The position numbers and the translations under genes were made by a program. Of a DNA stretch of 64,000 nt, positions 18,793 to 31,319 are shown one piece after another. The DNA lies in contig NZ_FNHF01000002.1 of the NCBI RefSeq assembly GCF_900103695.1, positions 186,001-250,000 of the forward strand, given 5' to 3'. Each line of letters opens with the position of its first letter. Within the stretch, counting starts at the first letter, position 1. This DNA comes from Sediminibacillus halophilus (GTDB lineage: Bacteria; Bacillota; Bacilli; Bacillales; Amphibacillaceae). Under the pieces are notes generated by a model. It did no database searches and was not told where the DNA came from. It worked only from the letters and a program-made list of their open reading frames with translations.

Positions 18793-18916
18793 TGGCGTTG
18801 CGGAAATACCCTGCGCTTTCCGCGGGCGGCTGGTAAGCTTCCTCGAGCTGACACTCTGCGGGATCTCACCGAGGCCTTTCCTCCCGCTGGAGTCTCCGGG
18901 TATTTCCTTCGCTAGG
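18793..18916. repeat. Dispersed GC-rich intergenic repeat, copy 2
   Basis: The best-preserved copy: TGCGGAAATACCCTGCGC, TTTCCGCGGGCGGCTGGT, CTGCGGGATCTCACCGAGG, then CTGGAGTCTCCGGGTATTTC and CTTCGCT. The ends (GGAAATACCC and GGGTATTTCC) are inverted, so the whole unit can fold into a long stem. It lies in the roughly 800-base non-coding gap between the Fur promoter and the eno terminator. Confidence 0.75.
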
Positions 18917-19129
18917 ATTTGCTTCCTGTTTATAATCGCGTGTACTAGACACTTTTTTATTCATGGTATCCTTCACCGTTTTATCAAAAGACATTGCTAG
19001 GAACACAAGCAGATAGTCCAAGAGAAGGAGAAAAAACAGAATCCTAATTGTTATTTATAAAAGAAGGTTATATCTCCTGACATACGTTTTTAAGATGGTT
19101 TATTGAGTTTCAAGGAAAAAGTTTCTACG

Positions 19130-19290
19130 CTTGCGATTGTCTCCATGCTTTTTAGCGGAGCTAGCATGCGCAGACTCCTGCGGGAACAGCGCGAGCTGAA
19201 GATCCACTTGGTAAAGCGGTTTTCTTTACCAAGTTAGCTGAGGCCGTGCCCGTGGAAAGCGAAGTATGCTACCGAACGGTGGATCACAGA
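19130..19290. repeat. Dispersed GC-rich intergenic repeat, inverted copy with inner hairpin
   Basis: Reverse orientation relative to copies 1 and 2 (AGACTCCTGCGGGAA, then GTGGAAAGCGAAGTATGC). The outer arms (AGCATGC... and ...AGTATGCT) are inverted. An extra perfect 11-bp stem, ACTTGGTAAAG/CTTTACCAAGT (19207-19235), is inserted in the middle. Confidence 0.65.
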
Positions 19291-19423
19291 CTTTTCGAAT
19301 AGACGATGGAACTTCCCGCTATAGTTAGTTCGCAGTTTCTATCAACTGCTAGGATTCAGATGAGAAGAGGCGATAAGAGAAAGAAATAGAAATTATTTTG
19401 GAGTGATAAAGGGAAGGAACTAC

Positions 19424-19459
19424 ACAAAAAAGACTGCCGGACTTTTTGCCCGACAGTCT
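19424..19459 (-). terminator. Terminator of the glycolytic operon
   Basis: Minus strand AGACTGTCGGGC, AAAAA loop, GTCCGGCAGTCT, then TTTTTT. It lies 30 bases beyond the eno stop. Confidence 0.93.
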
Positions 19460-19490
19460 AACCTTTCAATTGGAAAGGAACTTCAAAAAC

Positions 19491-22325
<2,835 letters not shown>

Positions 22326-22329
<4 letters not shown>

Positions 22330-23084
22330 TTTGCACCAGCCTCCGCTAATTGAACAAATGAATCAGCTTCCAGGCTTGCTCCTCCGACAAGTGCGCCATC
22401 AATATCAGATTGCGACAATAGTTCATCGACATTGGCAGGCTTCACACTGCCGCCATATTGAAGTCTGATTGCTTCGCCCGCTTCTTCGGAAGAAAACTGT
22501 TTCACTACGTTGCGGATATGAGTGCACACTTCATTTGCTTGCTCTGAAGTGGCAGTTTTACCTGTACCGATAGCCCAGATTGGCTCATAAGCAATGATCG
22601 AAGCTTTGACTTGCTCCTCTGTCAAACCGGACAAAGCCTGTTTCACTTGCGCTTCAACATGGTTCATTGTTTCGTTGTTTTCACGCTGTTCAAGCGTTTC
22701 TCCCACACAAATAATCGGCGTCAGATTATGATTGAATGCAGCATGTGCCTTTTTGTTGACTGTTTCGTCCGTTTCTGCGAAGTACTCCCGGCGTTCCGAG
22801 TGGCCCAAAACCACATGGGTTACACCCAAATCTTTCAGCATAACAGGGCTGACTTCGCCAGTGAAAGCACCGTTATCTTCATAATGCATGTTTTGTGCGG
22901 CTACCTTCAAGTCTGACCCCTTGGCTTTTTCCACTAAAACAGGAAGAAAAGGGAATGGGGCACAAACGATCGACTCAGCCTTTTCTTCGCTTGGGATTCT
23001 AGTTTTTGTTTCTTCCACGAATTGTTCGGCTTCTGAAAGAACTTTGTTCATTTTCCAGTTACCAGCAATTACATTCTTACGCAT
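22326..23084 (-). CDS. tpiA: Triosephosphate isomerase
   Basis: Interconverts dihydroxyacetone phosphate and glyceraldehyde 3-phosphate. The 252-residue TIM barrel has the substrate Lys in AGNWKMNK, the catalytic His in VLGHSERR, the catalytic Glu in [14 protein letters not shown] and the C-terminal phosphate loop [11 protein letters not shown] use ATG 23084; an in-frame GTG nine bases upstream lies inside the ribosome site GGAGAGGTG. It overlaps gpmI by four bases. Confidence 0.98.
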
Positions 23085-23101
23085 AGGAATCACCTCTCCT
23101 G

Positions 23102-24283
23102 TTATTTATCGCTTAGTGCATCGACGCCTGGCAATACTTTGCCTTCCATAAATTCCAGGGAAGCTCCGCCGCCAGTGGACACATGGTCCATTTGTTCAGC
23201 ATATCCGAATTTTTCTACGGCAGCTGCCGAATCTCCTCCGCCGATGACCGTGTAACCTTCTGTTTCAGCCATTGCTTTGGCAACAGCTTTCGTGCCATTA
23301 GCATAGATATCCAATTCAAATACACCCATTGGCCCATTCCAAATCACAAGTTTGGAGTCTGAAACAATTTCGCTGTACTTTTCTCTTGTTTTCGGACCGA
23401 TATCCAGAGCTTCCCAATCAGCAGGAATGTTTTCGATATCGACGATTTGCGTATTTGCATCATTGGAGAAGTCATCTCCCACAACAACATCAACCGGCAT
23501 GATGAAATTCACGCCATTGTCTTCTGCTTTCTTCATGAATTGCTTTGCCAAATCAATCTTATCCTCTTCCAGCAGAGACTTGCCGATTTCATAGCCGCGT
23601 GCTTTGATGAAGGTGTAAGCAAGTCCGCCGCCAATAATCAGATTATCGACTTTATCGAGTAAATGATCGATAACACCGATTTTATCTTTTACCTTGGCAC
23701 CGCCGATAATGGCGGTAAACGGGCGTTCCGGATTAGACAATGCTTTGCCTAACACGCTTAATTCCTTCTCCATCAACAGTCCAGCAGCGGAAGGTAAATG
23801 CTCTGCAATACCGGCAGTGGATGCATGAGCCCTGTGGGCTGCACCGAATGCATCGTTGACATAAACATCAGCCATATCAGCAAATGCTTTGGACAGTTCT
23901 GGATCATTTTTTTCTTCACCAGGTTCGAACCGTACATTTTCAATCAACAGTACATCGCCGTCTTTCATTTCGGCCAACGCTTGATCGACTTCGCTTCCGT
24001 GCACCTCATCCGTTTTTGTCACCGTTTTACCGAGTAAATCGCTCAAGCGTTTCGCAACGGCATCCAAACGAAGCTCTTCTACCACTTCGCCTTTTGGTCT
24101 TCCCAAATGGCTGGCAAGAATTACTTGGGCACCCTGTTCAATCAGTTTTCCGATTGTCGGAAGGGCAGCTTTGATTCTGGTGTCATCACTGACTTCGCCA
24201 TCGCTCATCGGCACGTTGAAGTCTACTCTGCAAAAGACCTTTTTTCCTTTTACATCAAGATCGGCAATTGTCTTTTTATCCAT
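23102..24283 (-). CDS. pgk: Phosphoglycerate kinase
   Basis: Makes ATP and 3-phosphoglycerate from 1,3-bisphosphoglycerate and ADP. It is a 393-residue monomer with two Rossmann-like lobes. The N-lobe signature is [18 protein letters not shown], with [10 protein letters not shown] and the hinge/nucleotide motif [16 protein letters not shown]. The C-terminal [15 protein letters not shown] and [10 protein letters not shown] loops are present. It follows gapA after a 166-base gap that holds a strong hairpin. Confidence 0.98.
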   Translation of the reverse strand: MDKKTIADLDVKGKKVFCRVDFNVPMSDGEVSDDTRIKAALPTIGKLIEQGAQVILASHLGRPKGEVVEELRLDAVAKRLSDLLGKTVTKTDEVHGSEVDQALAEMKDGDVLLIENVRFEPGEEKNDPELSKAFADMADVYVNDAFGAAHRAHASTAGIAEHLPSAAGLLMEKELSVLGKALSNPERPFTAIIGGAKVKDKIGVIDHLLDKVDNLIIGGGLAYTFIKARGYEIGKSLLEEDKIDLAKQFMKKAEDNGVNFIMPVDVVVGDDFSNDANTQIVDIENIPADWEALDIGPKTREKYSEIVSDSKLVIWNGPMGVFELDIYANGTKAVAKAMAETEGYTVIGGGDSAAAVEKFGYAEQMDHVSTGGGASLEFMEGKVLPGVDALSDK

Positions 24284-24377
24284 GCTGTTTCAGCCTCCTT
24301 ACCTGTAATAGCTCCACATACTATCATTCCCGTATGTAGGTTCGTGTTAACCGGGAACCTTTCAATTAATACAAAAA

Positions 24378-24415
24378 CCACGCAAGGGAGGAGGACAAAT
24401 CCCCCTCCCTGCTGG
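24378..24415 (-). terminator. Attenuator-like hairpin between gapA and pgk
   Basis: On the minus strand GCAGGGAGGGGGA pairs with TCCTCCTCCCTTGC around an ATTTG loop (24382-24412), followed by GTGGTTTTTG. A partial terminator or stabilising stem here would separate high gapA from lower pgk-eno expression, as transcripts ending after gapA are known in B. subtilis. Confidence 0.65.
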
Positions 24416-24449
24416 TCATTCGTTCATTTTATTCCTGTTACTGCAGGGA

Positions 24450-25460
<1,011 letters not shown>

Positions 25461-25499
25461 TTATTCCTCCTTATTTTTCCTATATATTTAAAGGGATGA

Positions 25500-26519
25500 T
25501 TACTCCCTTATTAACTCTTTTGCCGCCCCTTCATCTGTGACAAGGACGTTGCTTTTCCCCTGCTGGAAATAAGACATGATCGCCTTTGCTTTGGATGTAC
25601 CTCCGGCAACAGCGACAACACACTGGGAACTGAATAGATCTTCCAGCTGCAGACCGACAGTCCTTACCTTGTGGATGACTTCTCCGGTTTTGTTGAAATA
25701 ATAGCCGAATGCTTCACTGACCGCATTACCGGCCTGGATTCTCTGTAAAACCTCATCGGAAGCCTTTCTTCGCTCGGCCATGGTCATCGCATCGCCAATG
25801 CCATGGATAACCACATCTGCCTGTCTGATTAATTGAAGAATTTCTTTGACGGATGGCTCCCCGATAATCGACTGGTAAGATTCTTCGCTCAGCGGGTCCG
25901 GCACATGGAGCAACCTGTATTCTCCATTTGCTTTATTCGCCATTTCCGCACAAATCGTATTCGCCTGATTTTCTACACGCTCGCCCAAACCGCCACGGGC
26001 CGGCACAAACATGCAGTCTTTGGCGTTTTCCAAAGGAGTCATCATCTCGGCGACTGCAGCCATCGATGTTCCACCTGTCACAGCAATGGTTTGATTGTTT
26101 TTCAAAATCGATCGCAAAAATCCGATCGCAGCTTTTCCCATTTCTTGTTTTACCCAATCAACCTCATCACTATTACCAGGAACCACAATAACATGGTCTA
26201 CGTGTAATTTATCCTTTACACTTTGTTCTAAAACACTAAACCCGGACACTTCCTTCATGAACTCCCCGAGTTGCTCCAGAATGTTGGTGCCTTCCGTGGT
26301 CAACATCATGCCCTTGGCTGTGATATCGAGAAAGCCATTGCTATTCAAGAAGTCGACTTCACTCCTGACTAGTCGTTCGCCCATCTCAATATTATCGGCC
26401 AGGCTTCTGCGACCGATCGGTCCCATCAATTGTATGTAGTGCAAGATCTTGTACCTGCGCTGCATAACCTCCAAAACATCAGGGAATAATTTTTTCTGAA
26501 GATCGATTAGTGCTCTCAT
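25500..26519 (-). CDS. cggR: Central glycolytic genes regulator CggR
   Basis: SorC-family repressor of the gapA operon; fructose 1,6-bisphosphate relieves its binding. The 339-residue protein has an N-terminal winged helix (IGRRSLADNIEMGERLVRSEVDFL) and a C-terminal sugar-phosphate domain with AVTGGTSMAAVAEMM, PARGGLGE, VIHGIGDAMTMAERR and VAVAGGTSKAKAI. Ribosome site AAAGGAG. It is the first gene of the glycolytic operon and has its own operator upstream, giving autoregulation. Confidence 0.96.
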   Translation of the reverse strand: MRALIDLQKKLFPDVLEVMQRRYKILHYIQLMGPIGRRSLADNIEMGERLVRSEVDFLNSNGFLDITAKGMMLTTEGTNILEQLGEFMKEVSGFSVLEQSVKDKLHVDHVIVVPGNSDEVDWVKQEMGKAAIGFLRSILKNNQTIAVTGGTSMAAVAEMMTPLENAKDCMFVPARGGLGERVENQANTICAEMANKANGEYRLLHVPDPLSEESYQSIIGEPSVKEILQLIRQADVVIHGIGDAMTMAERRKASDEVLQRIQAGNAVSEAFGYYFNKTGEVIHKVRTVGLQLEDLFSSQCVVAVAGGTSKAKAIMSYFQQGKSNVLVTDEGAAKELIRE

Positions 26520-26563
26520 GTTATTACTCCTTTATAACCAGTTAATGCTAACCGGGTTAAAAA

Positions 26564-26589
26564 TGTCCCTGGTAGGCGTATTATGTCCC
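26564..26589 (-). promoter_or_regulatory. CggR operator
   Basis: Two GGGACA units (minus strand, starting at 26589 and 26569) lie exactly 20 bases apart. This is the repeat spacing of the B. subtilis CggR site (CGGGAC units 20 bases apart). They lie downstream of the predicted transcription start, where bound CggR would act as a roadblock. Confidence 0.8.
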
Positions 26590-26622
26590 GCAGACTCCAA
26601 AAAAATTCCTCTTACAATAATT

Positions 26623-26651
26623 ATTGTATCAGAAGCGCTATAATTCGACAA
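26623..26651 (-). promoter_or_regulatory. SigA promoter of the cggR-gapA operon
   Basis: Minus strand TTGTCG, 17 bases, TACAAT. The inferred start is about 25-30 bases upstream of the operator. Confidence 0.65.
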
Positions 26652-26663
26652 CTAAAAGCACTC

Positions 26664-26897
26664 CTATTTTAAAAAACCACTAACGTTCGCCCCCTCAATT
26701 TGCCCATAATCGGCTTGCCGGCCGTCGATTTCCACCACAGGAATCATTAGTTGATATTTCTCCAAGAGTTCGTCATCACTATAAATATCGACTACTTTCA
26801 ACTCATAATTGTATTGATCCTGAAATGCGATTAAAAGTTCTTTTGCCTCGTCACATAAAGGGCAGTTCGGCTTTGAATATAAAACCACTTTTTGCAT
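26664..26897 (-). CDS. Glutaredoxin/thioredoxin-like thiol protein
   Basis: Small 77-residue redox protein of the glutaredoxin-like DUF836/GrxC type. It has the CxxC site in SKPNCPLCDEAKELL (Cys12 and Cys15) and the cis-Pro segment IPVVEIDG. It probably reduces disulfides or passes electrons to a partner enzyme; none is identifiable here. Ribosome site GGAGGG before ATG. It ends just upstream of the cggR promoter. No signal peptide. Confidence 0.88.
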   Translation of the reverse strand: MQKVVLYSKPNCPLCDEAKELLIAFQDQYNYELKVVDIYSDDELLEKYQLMIPVVEIDGRQADYGQIEGANVSGFLK

Positions 26898-27162
26898 GCT
26901 ATTCCCTCCACTCCTCTATTGTGCCATATCTTTTTAAAATAAAACAGCAGGAAGCTCCTGTTACTGCGCCACTGCGGAGAAAACACACTCCGTTTTTCAT
27001 GGAGAACGCTACGGTAAAAGTGCGACTCGCTTACTCTGCCTTTAATAATAGAAATCAAATAGCGTATAACTGTATAGAAGGAGATCGTTATAATTCTACC
27101 GAATAGATGAATAAAGCAGCTATTCTATCGATTCGAAGAGTTTGTGGTAAAGGAGTGATTGT

Positions 27163-27765
27163 ATCTGGAAACAAATACTCATAGTCCTGAGCATCTTCCT
27201 GCTTTTTATTGTTTTAGTCCAATTATTCCTAGATAAAGGAACAGATGAAAAAACAGTAGCGGAAATAAAAATGGATATTTCGCAAATAGAGGTTAAAGAT
27301 CAGGAGAAACCCAATCTTAAAAACAGAAATTTGATCATTGATAAGAAGATGTATTACGACTACTTCCACAATAATCGTAACGATGCAGCTGCGCTGAAAG
27401 CCAGAGAACTATTGAAGCAAACAGCGATTTCTATCAGTCCTGATGGAGCAGAGATAATTCCAAAGCAAGAAGATATCCCTTCGTTCTTTAGAGGAAATAA
27501 AGAAGAAATAGCCCATCTACAAGAGAAAAATAATAAGGAACACTCCGGGAATCTCATCAACAATTTGGCGCGGAAAGCCACTTTGTTAGAACAGGCCGAA
27601 AACTTGGTTGAAAATAAGCAGATCAAAGCCGAACTGTCCTATTTAATAGACGAGTTAACAAAAATAAAATTTTATCGGATAGATGAAACCGAGGAATTCA
27701 TCCAAGCGTATAAAAAATATGCAGATTTACAAATAAAACTGTTGGACATTTACTATGCGATCTAA
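27163..27765 (+). CDS. Hypothetical membrane-anchored protein, likely ATC start
   Basis: Protein of about 200 residues that I do not recognise. The reading frame begins WKQILIVLSIFLLFIVLVQL, a clear membrane anchor or signal. A charged, helical exterior domain follows, including a coiled-coil-like stretch around NNLARKATLLEQAENLV and ELSYLIDELTKIKFYRI. No ATG/GTG/TTG precedes the hydrophobic segment in this frame; the codon 7 bases after AAAGGAG is ATC (27163). The first standard start, ATG 27271, would delete the anchor and has no good ribosome site. Alternatives are a sequencing error or a start-codon mutation that reduces expression. Confidence 0.7.
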   Translation: MWKQILIVLSIFLLFIVLVQLFLDKGTDEKTVAEIKMDISQIEVKDQEKPNLKNRNLIIDKKMYYDYFHNNRNDAAALKARELLKQTAISISPDGAEIIPKQEDIPSFFRGNKEEIAHLQEKNNKEHSGNLINNLARKATLLEQAENLVENKQIKAELSYLIDELTKIKFYRIDETEEFIQAYKKYADLQIKLLDIYYAI

Positions 27766-27796
27766 AAAGACACTAACCTCAGTGATTAGTGTCTTA
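27764..27796. terminator. Bidirectional terminator
   Basis: AAGACACTAA and TTAGTGTCTT pair around a 9-base loop. The T-tract is better on the minus strand, so it mainly serves the pseudouridine synthase gene, and also lies at the end of the plus-strand gene. Confidence 0.8.
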
Positions 27797-27848
27797 GGCC
27801 AAATTCCCCTAGTAAACATGTCTATATACCACAGGTACTTTTACTTTT

Positions 27849-28532
27849 TCACTGCGCAAACTCTTTCCACAGGTTCCAAGGGTAAGTGTTTGGCGGTAAG
27901 GAACTCGCCTTCAATTCCTCTTTTTTTGTAGGATGTTTAAACGCAAGCGATTGAGACCATAAAGCGATTTGCTGGCCAGGACGATTCACTTCTTCCCCAT
28001 ACTTTTGATCACCATAAAGTGGACGATTTCGAGAGGAAAGCTGAACACGTATTTGGTGTGGTCTCCCCGTGTGCAGTTTTATCGACAGGAGTGACAATCC
28101 CTTTTTTTCACTGAGGACTTCATATTCCAATACTGCTTTTTTAGCTTTTTCATGAGTCGGGGAAGCCGTATATACTTGATTTTTGCGCGTGTCTTTTACC
28201 AAGTAATCCTCAAGCACATTATGATTTTCAGGCATTGTTCCCCGCACTACTGCCAAATAGCTTTTATTAATCGTTTTCCGGCGCATCATATCAGATAATC
28301 GCGAAGCTGCTTTTGACGTTTTGGCAAAAACCATGGTACCACCGACAGGCCGATCCAAGCGGTGAACCAACGCAAGGTAAACGTTGCCCGGCTTCTGATA
28401 CCGGTACTTTATATCTTCTTTTAATATCGAAAGTAAATCTTTATCTTTTGTTTTATCTTCCTGGACCGGAACATTAACGGGCTTTTCAATGCAAAGCAGA
28501 TGATTGTCCTCGTAAAGTATTTGTATATCCAT
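27849..28532 (-). CDS. RluA-family RNA pseudouridine synthase
   Basis: Isomerises specific uridines in rRNA or tRNA to pseudouridine. The 227-residue protein has the catalytic Asp in VHRLDRPVGGTMVFAKTSKA, the second motif KSYLAVVRG and the C-terminal HTGRPHQIRVQLSS. It lacks an S4 domain, so it is a short RluA-type enzyme; the exact target base cannot be read from sequence. Ribosome site TTAGGAG. Single-gene unit. Confidence 0.92.
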   Translation of the reverse strand: MDIQILYEDNHLLCIEKPVNVPVQEDKTKDKDLLSILKEDIKYRYQKPGNVYLALVHRLDRPVGGTMVFAKTSKAASRLSDMMRRKTINKSYLAVVRGTMPENHNVLEDYLVKDTRKNQVYTASPTHEKAKKAVLEYEVLSEKKGLSLLSIKLHTGRPHQIRVQLSSRNRPLYGDQKYGEEVNRPGQQIALWSQSLAFKHPTKKEELKASSLPPNTYPWNLWKEFAQ

Positions 28533-28797
28533 GATTTATATACTCCTAACTAATAACTATAAAAATGGTAACATACAACCACCTACGGTTAAACCACCAG
28601 GATGGCAAGCATATTTTTGGAATCAGAGGATATCTTAACAGGAAATTCTTACGCAAAGCAACTTTAAAAACCTTTATTCCCTCTCCAATGAAATAGAAGA
28701 TATCTCCACGTGAGTTTTCTTACGAAACGAAGCATTAAGAGAAACCAAAACAGAATACGGAACAATCCCAGTATGGACGAAAGTTCTCCATTTCCAG

Positions 28798-29925
28798 TTA
28801 ACTTATTGTGCTTTTTTTAAAAAATAAAGCTGCATAACCAATTAAGGAACCTCCTATAAATATGGCAGGATAACCTAATAAATCCGCAAAGACCCCCGAG
28901 AAAACCGAGCCAATTGCTTGACCGAGTGCCAGTATTAAAAAGGGGATGCCTAAACCGAATGAGGGATTCAACTTAAATACGGAAATTCCCCACGCTATCA
29001 AAACACCTGTCATAAAAATATACGAGCTACCAAAAAGGGCTGGCGAAAGAAAACCAATCATACTATTATCTGCAAATCTTCCTAATAACAGGGACGAGGT
29101 TGAAAGAGCTAATACAGAGATCCTGTATGCAGTCGCTAAACCATGCTTATTTATAACAGCACCTGCAGTTCCTCCTAGCAATCCTGAAATTCCAATTACA
29201 ACCCACAGCCACTTTCCGATATAATCAGGAATATTTTCGGCCTGTAAGATAAAATCTCTCGAAAACGTCCAGTAGGCCGAACAGGATATACCTAATAACA
29301 TAGATGCGACAATTAATGGGACGGCCCTTCTCCATTCTTCCTTTGAGAAACCGAATGTCCCATTTTCTTTGATCGATTGATTTTTTGGCAGTACTTTGTA
29401 ATTAGCGAATAATACTATTATGGCAATGACCATAAAAATCAAATAGGTTTCTCTCCAACTATCTGTCATAATTATAGCAATAGACCCTGTTAAAGCTGTT
29501 CCAATACTGGTACCTGAATTTATCCAAGAGTTCGTCTGATTCTGTAAGCTTCTTTCTACATTTAGGTCCACAATGGTGGCATAGGGAGGAGATGAAAAAC
29601 CAGTACTTAACCCTGCCAAAAATATCCCTAGACCTAGTACGGCAGGATTAGCTGCGATTGAAATAATCCCCAAACCAATTATCGATAATAGTCCAGCCAA
29701 GAAAAGAATAGCTTTTGGAGATATCTTATTCGAAAATACCATTGCTACTATTATTGCGATACAGTATGCGATGTAGGAGAAAGACGAAATAACACCGCTG
29801 GTATATTGCTCCATTTTAATTGATTCACTAATATAGGGGAGCATTAAACCGTAACTAAATCTCGATAACCCATACGTCACAGCAATCATTGGCAAACCGA
29901 CTATAATCAGTTTCTTTTCATCCAT
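28798..29925 (-). CDS. MFS transporter (YbfB/CynX-like)
   Basis: Twelve-helix major facilitator, probably an exporter of a small toxic compound. I start at ATG 29925 (375 residues), where AAGGTGTG lies 5 bases upstream; the longer reading from 29958 would place a charged, Cys-containing leader before helix 1. Typical elements are VTYGLSRFSYGLMLPYI in helix 1 and SPKAILFLAGLLSIIG after the first loop. An operator-like sequence 20-40 bases upstream is shared with the adjacent tetR gene, so the TetR protein probably represses it. Confidence 0.85.
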   Translation of the reverse strand: MDEKKLIIVGLPMIAVTYGLSRFSYGLMLPYISESIKMEQYTSGVISSFSYIAYCIAIIVAMVFSNKISPKAILFLAGLLSIIGLGIISIAANPAVLGLGIFLAGLSTGFSSPPYATIVDLNVERSLQNQTNSWINSGTSIGTALTGSIAIIMTDSWRETYLIFMVIAIIVLFANYKVLPKNQSIKENGTFGFSKEEWRRAVPLIVASMLLGISCSAYWTFSRDFILQAENIPDYIGKWLWVVIGISGLLGGTAGAVINKHGLATAYRISVLALSTSSLLLGRFADNSMIGFLSPALFGSSYIFMTGVLIAWGISVFKLNPSFGLGIPFLILALGQAIGSVFSGVFADLLGYPAIFIGGSLIGYAALFFKKSTIS

Positions 29926-29941
29926 CGAGCACACCTTCTTT

Positions 29942-29966
29942 TTATATATAACGTTCATTATAATAA
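29942..29966 (-). promoter_or_regulatory. TetR-type operator upstream of the MFS gene
   Basis: Contains AACGTTCATTATAATAA, identical to a block at 30607-30623 before the tetR gene. The core TATA-TGAACGTTCA-TATA is nearly palindromic. Confidence 0.75.
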
Positions 29967-30022
29967 ATAGGTGAAAAAACAGGGACCGTTGAGTGATATT
30001 ATATCTTCGTCCCCTCTAATTA

Positions 30023-30583
30023 CTAATATTCACTTGCCTGGACCTGTAACCCCTTCACTAAATCGACTGCTGCCTCTTTCACTTCATCCACTTCTTGTAT
30101 TTGGGCCATGGATGTTAATCCCTCTAGTATAATGGATATTTGAACACCGAACGATCCCGGCACATCAAATGGCTTTAAATCATTTTCAATCCGGTTTAGC
30201 AATGTTTTTTTGTGTTCCCTGCTTAGCGAAGCAATCTCCTCATTTATGCCTTCATATTCCTGCTTTGCTCTTAAAAACAGGCAACCATTAGTACCTTCTG
30301 CTTCTATCCAGTCCATATGAGCGTGCATCAGGGACATGATGTACGTATCAATACTTTCTCTTTTATTAAGTTTCTCTTCAACCAATTCGAAATAGTGATT
30401 CTCTCGTCGGACTAATATTTCTTTAATTACTTCTTCCTTCGATTTGAAATGATAATACATCGTCATTGGTGCAACTCCGGCCTCATCCAATATAGCCTTT
30501 ACACCAATCGAATGAAAACCATGCTGATAAAATAATTTTTCAGCCGTGTTTAGAATGGCTTCTTTTTTCTTTGATTTTTTCAT
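30023..30583 (-). CDS. TetR/AcrR-family transcriptional regulator
   Basis: Repressor of 186 residues. The N-terminal helix-turn-helix is AILNTAEKLFYQHGFHSIGV followed by AGVAPMTMYYHFKSKEEVIKE. The C-terminal ligand domain is helical (ILVRRENHYFELVEEKLNKR and onward), of the YcdC/LfrR-like TetR_C class. Ribosome site GGAGG. It lies upstream of and co-directional with the MFS gene, and both have the same operator, implying autoregulation plus control of the exporter. Confidence 0.9.
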   Translation of the reverse strand: MKKSKKKEAILNTAEKLFYQHGFHSIGVKAILDEAGVAPMTMYYHFKSKEEVIKEILVRRENHYFELVEEKLNKRESIDTYIMSLMHAHMDWIEAEGTNGCLFLRAKQEYEGINEEIASLSREHKKTLLNRIENDLKPFDVPGSFGVQISIILEGLTSMAQIQEVDEVKEAAVDLVKGLQVQASEY

Positions 30584-30600
30584 TTAAGAACCTCCATTTT

Positions 30601-30623
30601 GTATTGAACGTTCATTATAATAA
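30601..30623 (-). promoter_or_regulatory. TetR-type operator upstream of tetR
   Basis: TATTGAACGTTCATTATA is an imperfect palindrome centred on GAACGTTC. It is the second copy of the 17-base block at 29949-29966. Confidence 0.78.
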
Positions 30624-30879
30624 TAACACTCTTATCTTGTCTTGCAAGCTGATTCTGAGAAAGTACTGTGATTCACAGCCACTACATTTATTCCATTGAT
30701 AAACATATGTAAAATAACCGGTGCGTGGATACGTAACTGAATAAATTACCCATCATTATGTGAAGAAAATTCTTTCATATAATCGAATTTTCATAATTTA
30801 TCAGATGTGATTCCAATGAAAAAGCAACTTTCAAAAGAAATGATTAATCAACTTTTAAAACGGTTTTGTCCCAGCCTCT

Positions 30880-31074
30880 TTAAATTTCTTTATTATCTTT
30901 CCAACGATAAAATTGTTTTCTGAGAAATAATACAAAACCTATGAAGATTAAAGTGTAAACTAACCAAGGGATAACTCCTTCAAGAGTTGAATATAAAATA
31001 TACGTCACCATTACTAGTACGATAATAGCTCCTATTATATTGTAAACAATGTTTGCTTTTTCACTCTTGAACAC
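30880..31074 (-). CDS. Small two-helix membrane protein
   Basis: 64-residue protein starting at GTG with a strong ribosome site (AAAGGAGG, 7 bases). Two hydrophobic helices (NIIGAIIVLVMVTYILYST and GVIPWLVYTLIFIGFVLF) end in a basic tail, LRKQFYRWKDNKEI. No family recognised. It stands alone at the left edge of the accessory region. Confidence 0.65.
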   Translation of the reverse strand: MFKSEKANIVYNIIGAIIVLVMVTYILYSTLEGVIPWLVYTLIFIGFVLFLRKQFYRWKDNKEI

Positions 31075-31319
31075 CGAACTGCCTCCTTTAAATAAAATAA
31101 CGATTATTGGAATTTTAACATTTTCATAAATAGAGCACTAACACCGCCGATTAGATCATATGATAGTATATCTCAGCACCAAAGCTTCATTTGTTTACAA
31201 ATGTACTGTTTCGTGCTTATTGCTGAAAGGGTTTATGGTTCTGATAGAATCGTCAGAATGAATATAAATGTGACAATTATGCTCGCACGTCAAAAAAACT
31301 TGCAGCGCCCATACCATTG

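Noticed and set aside
26831-27058. 75-codon minus-strand open frame upstream of the glutaredoxin gene
   Set aside because: Overlaps that gene's start and ribosome site, with no family resemblance.
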